In this document: positions 58,742 through 64,000 of the stretch, piece after piece
How positions within the stretch are numbered: the stretch's first letter is position 1
Layout: each line of letters starts with the position of its first letter
Source of the DNA: Microcebus murinus
Lineage: Eukaryota; Chordata; Mammalia; Primates; Cheirogaleidae
DNA: 64,000 nt
Reading direction: 5' to 3'
NCBI RefSeq assembly: GCF_040939455.1
Contig: NC_134119.1
Span: forward strand, 13,628,501-13,692,500
Made by a program: the position numbers and the translations under genes
The notes under the pieces: generated by a model
The model's database searches: none
Told to the model about the DNA's origin: nothing
What the model saw: the letters and a program-made list of their open reading frames with translations, nothing else

Positions 58742-59135
58742 TTTGTAAGGCTGGTGGCGGGCCCCCTCCCTTCCCTAGATCAAAAAGAAAAGGCTCCTGA
58801 GACCAGACCCGCCAAGGACAAAACTGCCAGGCCCTGCTGAGAGGAACCACACCCAGATGTCCACCTGGATAAGAATGTTTTGGCTCCTGGATTCCACAAA
58901 TACCTCCAGCCCCTCCTAAAATCCCCAGCTCTTCCCGCCAAAAGTCCCTAGCCAGGCCCAAAAGGTATAAAAGGCCTCAATCCCTTCAAACAGTGGCGAC
59001 TTCTGGGGCCCCTTCTCTTGGGGCCCCAGGACCTCGTCCACAAGTGTATAATAAAGCCACGTGGTTTGGCCCCCACTCTTTCTCTGTGTCTGTCTTTTCT
59101 TTTCACTGCCGCCGAAAAACCTTACACCTTTCTGC
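58742..59135 (+). mobile_element. Solo LTR-like unit
   Basis: A TATA box (GGTATAAAAGGCCTC, about 58966) is followed about 80 bp later by AATAAA (59050-59055) and a T/GT-rich stretch (CTCTTTCTCTGTGTCTGTC), the layout of U3-R-U5. No flanking retroviral gene. Ends and family not determined. Confidence 0.5.
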
Positions 59136-59220
59136 CCACATCTTGGTTTCAGACTTCCAGCCTCCAGACTGTGAAACAATTTCTGTTGTTTAGGCTGAAG
59201 ACTGAACTCTAATTTTTTGC

Positions 59221-59880
59221 TAAAAACTCCTTCCTAAGGAGGTCAGCTGGGTTAGGCTGGCAAATGGTAAGGAGGCCAGCAGGGTTAGGCTGACAAACTG
59301 TAAATTCCCACTAAGCGGCTTTTGTTAACCAAACGAAGCAGTGGTTTACTTCCTGACCTGATTCTGGTATGGCATTAACATCACCTAAAAGATAGGAAGC
59401 CCCTGTCTTAACTCTAGCATCCTAGCAGATGCCTATCATAAATTTAAAATATCTTAACTCAAGCATCCTAGCAGGCGCCTATTGTAAATTTAAAATGTCC
59501 TCCTGTCTGGACCTCCCAGAGTGCTCATACCCTTATCTTAAAGTAAGCATATCCTTTCTGGTCTTCTAGATAAAGTCTAACTCTCTCAGCCAATTGCCAG
59601 CCAAAGAATCTTTAAACCCACCTATAACCTGTAAGCCCCCCCCCCTCCGCTTCGAGATGTCCCACCTTTTTGGGCCAAACCAATGTATGCCTCTCATGTA
59701 TTGATTTGTGACTTTGCCTGTAATCCCTGTCTCTCTGAAAATGTATAAAACTGAACTGTAACCCAGCCACAGCGAGTCCACTTGCCCAAGGCCTCTTGGC
59801 AGTGGCTCCGGGTCATGGTCCTCAAATTTGGCTCAGAATAAATCTCTTTAAAATTATTTTACAGAGTTTGGCTTTTTTCC
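59221..59880 (+). mobile_element. ERV-type LTR with U3 tandem repeats
   Basis: GAGATGTCCCACCTTTTTGG, then AATGTATAAAACTGAACTGT (TATA) and AATAAATCTCTTT (poly(A) signal at about 59838). The U3 has two 46-bp direct repeats (59407-59452, 59453-59498) and a shorter repeated AAGGAGG(T/C)CAGC unit at 59236-59300. Same family as 51375-52170, opposite strand. No internal viral gene seen. Confidence 0.65.
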
Positions 59881-61427
59881 GTCGACAAGGCCACCAATTT
59901 GTGGTACCTTGTGTGGACAGAAAAAATCCAAGCCCTGAAATATTTGAAAGAAGTTTATTCTTGATTGTAGATGGCATGAGGCATGAGGATCTAACCTTAG
60001 TTCATTCCAAATTGACACCAGTTGTTCATATAATTGAGTAATTTATAATTTCTCTATAGTGTTTTAAATTTTCAGATTAGACAGCTTGGTTTTTGTCTTC
60101 TCACTCTGTCTCTGCAGTCTTCTAGTAACAGACCCCAATCCCTTTATCTGCAAAGATGACACTTAAGAGGACTAACCATAGTCCTCCACCTACCTGTGGT
60201 AATTATACTACAGATGAGCATTTGATAAAGCTGAGGCAAAGCCCTTCCTAAGACTTTTTAAATGGGTGATGGACACAGGATAGTTAATATGTGATCCTGA
60301 AACTTTCAACCAACTCAAGAAAACAGCAGTTGCAGTACGAAAACCATGCAGAGATAAGTAGATTTGAACAGCAAAGAGAATCTGATGATGTTTAAACAAA
60401 AAGTATATGTCTTTCTGGTTTTAGTATTCCCTAACATCCACTCACCCCTGTTCTACCAGTAGCTTAATTATGTCAATTAGTGTATTCCAAGAAATCTTGT
60501 GTTTTTTAATAATCATGTTCATAGATGTGTTCTTTAGAAGTCACTTATCAAATTCTGAGGAAAAAAGGCCTCTGTAATGTCAATTAGAATTACATCATAC
60601 GGATACATGCAGTTAGGTAGGATCAACATTTAATGGCATTAATATTAGTGGGAGATAGTTTCTCTTCAAGTCCCAGTTTCCATGAGTGGGATTTTTCCTA
60701 TACCCATTCCTGGCCTCTCTGCCGCATCATGCATTCTGCCCCAGGGAAGATGAAATGGGTTTACCTAACTGGTAAGATGGGGTGGAGTAACTGGGTTTGC
60801 CCAGCTCAACTCTTGCTTTTCCCTGTGGGCTGTCCTGCAAGTATGCTTCTTATCACTGGCATTGCCTGTGATTGAGCGGGTAAATTGGTCTCATTCTGTC
60901 ATTCAGCTAATTGGCCAATTTGGAGGAAAAGTTGCATCCTCCAATGCAGTCCTAATCGATAATAAAAGGTCTTTTCCTGACCCCTATCTGCTACTTATTT
61001 TAATTTTTGATTTTTCAGTGGGAAACAAAGGTGTTGTCTATTTACGGACCCATTGAGAACCCAATGTGAACATGATTTGTCTGTTTATTCAGTTCTTGTT
61101 TTATGTCCTTCAGTAGGATGGATATATGTTTGTGTGTACATATACATATATTTTATAGATGAGTGTATAAATATAGATAAGTATATGTGTGTATACTGAT
61201 CTTGCTCTTGTCCTGTGAAATTTATGGTCACTTCAAAAATGTGGTTGCTATTGTGAATGGAATTATCTTTCACTTTAAAACTTGATTGGAGTAAAAAAAT
61301 TTTGTACCAAATTTGTGTAAATTTATCCCTTATTTTTAATATTTTTTGCTTGTTCTTACAAAATTTATTACATGTGAAACTGGTAGATTGCTTTGTGTTT
61401 TTCAGATATTTTTATGTGCTAAAGATC

Positions 61428-61763
<336 letters not shown>

Positions 61764-62169
61764 CTAAAGATCTGTATACTCACTATATCTGTCTAGTTGT
61801 GCCTTCTGCTTGCCCATTTGCTTTGCGTTATGTGGCAAACCAGAATTCTACCCCTCAGTATATTTGCTTTTCTTTATTGGTTTTATTTATTATATAGATG
61901 AAAAACCTATATGTTGGGAAAAAATTTAATATTTTTTCAAATCTGACAAAAAGTGTAAATCCACAAATCCAAGTTCAGTGAACCCCAAGTAGGTGTCCAA
62001 ATTTCTCCTTTTTATAAGCACATCAGTTATATTGGATTAGGGGTCCACCAGGATAACCTCATCTTAACTAATTACATCTACAACAATCCTGTTTCCAAAT
62101 AAGGTCACATTCGGAAATCCTAGGGGTTAGGACTTCACCAGAAATTTTGAGGAGACAATTCAACCCACA

Positions 62170-62590
62170 ACACAGGGCAATATGTTACCTATTGCTATGT
62201 AACAAATTACTCCCACATTTAGCAACTTAAGACAACATCATCATCTCACACAGCTTTTGTGGTTTAGGAATCTGAGAGTAACTTGGCCAGGTGGTTCTGG
62301 TTCAGGGTGTTTCATAAGGTTGCAGATGAGATCTTGACCAGGGCTGGAGTCTTTTAAAGGCTTCACTGCCACTTCCATGATGGCTGTCTCACATGGCTGT
62401 TAGGAGAAGGCCTCAATTCCTCGTCACATGGACCTCTCGATAGGATTCCTTGAGTTTCTTGCAACATGGCAGCTGATGTTCCTGATAGTGAGTCATCCAA
62501 GAGAGAGCAAGGCAGGAGACAAAATTTCCCGTGCAACCTAGCTTTGGAAGTTATAACACTTTCAGTGTATTGAATTGGTCTCATAGACCA
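62170..62590 (+). repeat. Old interspersed repeat, family not assigned
   Basis: CTATTGCTATGTAACAAATT, CAGGTGGTTCTGGTTCAGGG, CTCACATGGCTGTTAGGAGA and TGGCAGCTGATGTTCC. Related wording at 36500-36720 and 58400-58600 shows a dispersed family. Confidence 0.6.
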
Positions 62591-64000
62591 ACCTCGATAT
62601 GGTGTAGAAGGGGACCATGCGAGGACATGAATAGCAGGAGGTAGAGATCTCTAAGGCCGTGTATCTTAGAGGGTAGCTACCACAGGTAACTCCCATAAGA
62701 ATGGAGTGGTTTCAAGAAGTGGAGGAGACCCAGTGAATACAAGCAACTCTTTCAAAGAGTTGTACTCAAGAGAAATGGCATTGTAGCTCATGGAAGAAGT
62801 ATAGTCAAAAGAGATTTCTTTTTAGAAATAGGGATAATTACATGTTTATTCACTTGTGAGCAATATAAGTGGAGAAGGCAAAACAGTGCAGGAGAAAATT
62901 GATGGAGTAATGTTCTGAGTTGGTGAGATAGTCTAGTGCATAGGGGGAAAGTTAGTCTTTTTAAGAGAATGGGCATCTGTCATGCCCTACCAGCTAATGC
63001 ACACTGAAAGCCTCATATATATGGGCACACAGGTAAATAGTTGATGTGGTGGAAGCCTGTGAATTTCTTTTATAATTATTACGCCATCATCTGCATGTTT
63101 GGTGCTGGAGCTTGAAGTCTGCAAGCCAAGCAGTCAGCAAGGGAAGGTGAATGTTGAATGGGAGAGAACCAAGACAAACTTAGGTCTTTTTACTGTCTTC
63201 AACCTAAATGATGTGGGTGCGCTACAGAAGTTGGTGCTGTTTGTCATGTTGCTAAATACATACCCAGTCCAGGAGCTGGAAAAGCTAAAGGAAGATCCTG
63301 AGGCAAGGATAGCAGCTGTAGGCCTACCAACCCACACCAACAAGGACAGCCAGCAAATAAGAAACAGCACGTGTCAGTGACAGAAGCCACTCTGAGCATC
63401 TAAACAAAATTACTGCTCCTCCACCTCCACCCTGCAGATCTCACACCAGAGTATCCTCTGTGGCCCACCCTCACTGGAAACACAGGGAAGGGAATTCTGG
63501 GGAACATAGAATCAGTCGAGCCAAGGTAACACATTACAAGGTCAGCATATTCCTGTTTTCCCTTTAAGGCGAGGGAAGTCTCTTTATTCAATTTTATTTT
63601 TTTCCTTTTGAATGAACTGTTTCTTAATAGTACTGATTCTGTAATTGGTACCAGAACTGTCTCCAAGAAACAGATCCTCAAAATGGAAACAGGGTTGTGG
63701 AGTGGTAGATGCCAGGCACCACATCTAACCTTTGGAGACAAAGTAGACACAATTATCGTAACATGCCTTAGGACAGAGTGATAATCAGGGTTTGGCTTTC
63801 CAGTAACAGATAATTGATCATGGAGACCCTAGAATGAAATTAGATGGGTAGTCTTCTAAGGTATAGCTTGATAGGTAAATGGAAAACTTCTGGATCTCCT
63901 AGACAGAAACCTGATGAGTGATTATAGTGGGAATTCACAGCACCTTACTCAGTTCCCAGACTTAAGCCAAACCCAAAGTAGTTTCAGAAAAGACCTTTGA

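Noticed and set aside
63099..63380. 93-codon open frame near the window end
   Set aside because: No recognisable domain, no splice or promoter signal; likely chance or old repeat.

Overview
The window is nuclear DNA from a primate, almost certainly a strepsirrhine (lemur-type). Ten or more Alu elements are scattered through it. The full-length ones carry the strepsirrhine linker, in which TCTCTACTATAAATAG is followed by AAATTAATTGGCCAACT and a short TATATA run before the second monomer. MIR, L2, MER5, MER20 and LTR fragments are the usual mammalian background. Genes have GT-AG introns and AATAAA poly(A) signals.

Three loci lie on the + strand. (1) Positions 1-35145 are the 3' two thirds of SLC13A3 (NaDC3, Na+/dicarboxylate cotransporter 3). 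Ten coding exons (8164-33527) join in frame to 420 residues, matching residues 183-602 of the 602-residue human protein as I remember it. The 5' exons lie upstream of the window. (2) Positions 41455-49840 are OCSTAMP (osteoclast stimulatory transmembrane protein), with three coding exons, the first only 44 nt, giving 469 residues. The order SLC13A3 then OCSTAMP on one strand matches human 20q13.12. (3) Positions 55266-56021 hold a frameshifted relic of a rhodopsin-family GPCR resembling the thyrotropin-releasing-hormone receptor (TRHR). Several frame changes are needed to follow it from TM1 to TM5, and it ends in a GT donor where TRHR has its intron before TM6. From the chromosome 8q/16q/20q ohnology I infer the TRHR3-type paralogue.

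The remaining sequence is introns and intergenic DNA full of repeats. Notable items are a 17-bp minisatellite with a 204-bp higher-order period inside an SLC13A3 intron (22978-23507), three MER20 copies, a palindromic MER53-like MITE, an 88-bp tandem duplication (46538-46685), two related LTRs in opposite orientation (about 51.4-52.2 kb and 59.2-59.9 kb) with a further LTR-like unit at about 58.7-59.1 kb, and lemur Alus with clear target-site duplications. No RNA gene, CRISPR array or bacterial-type system was seen. The best candidate for something little described is the TRHR-like pseudogene.
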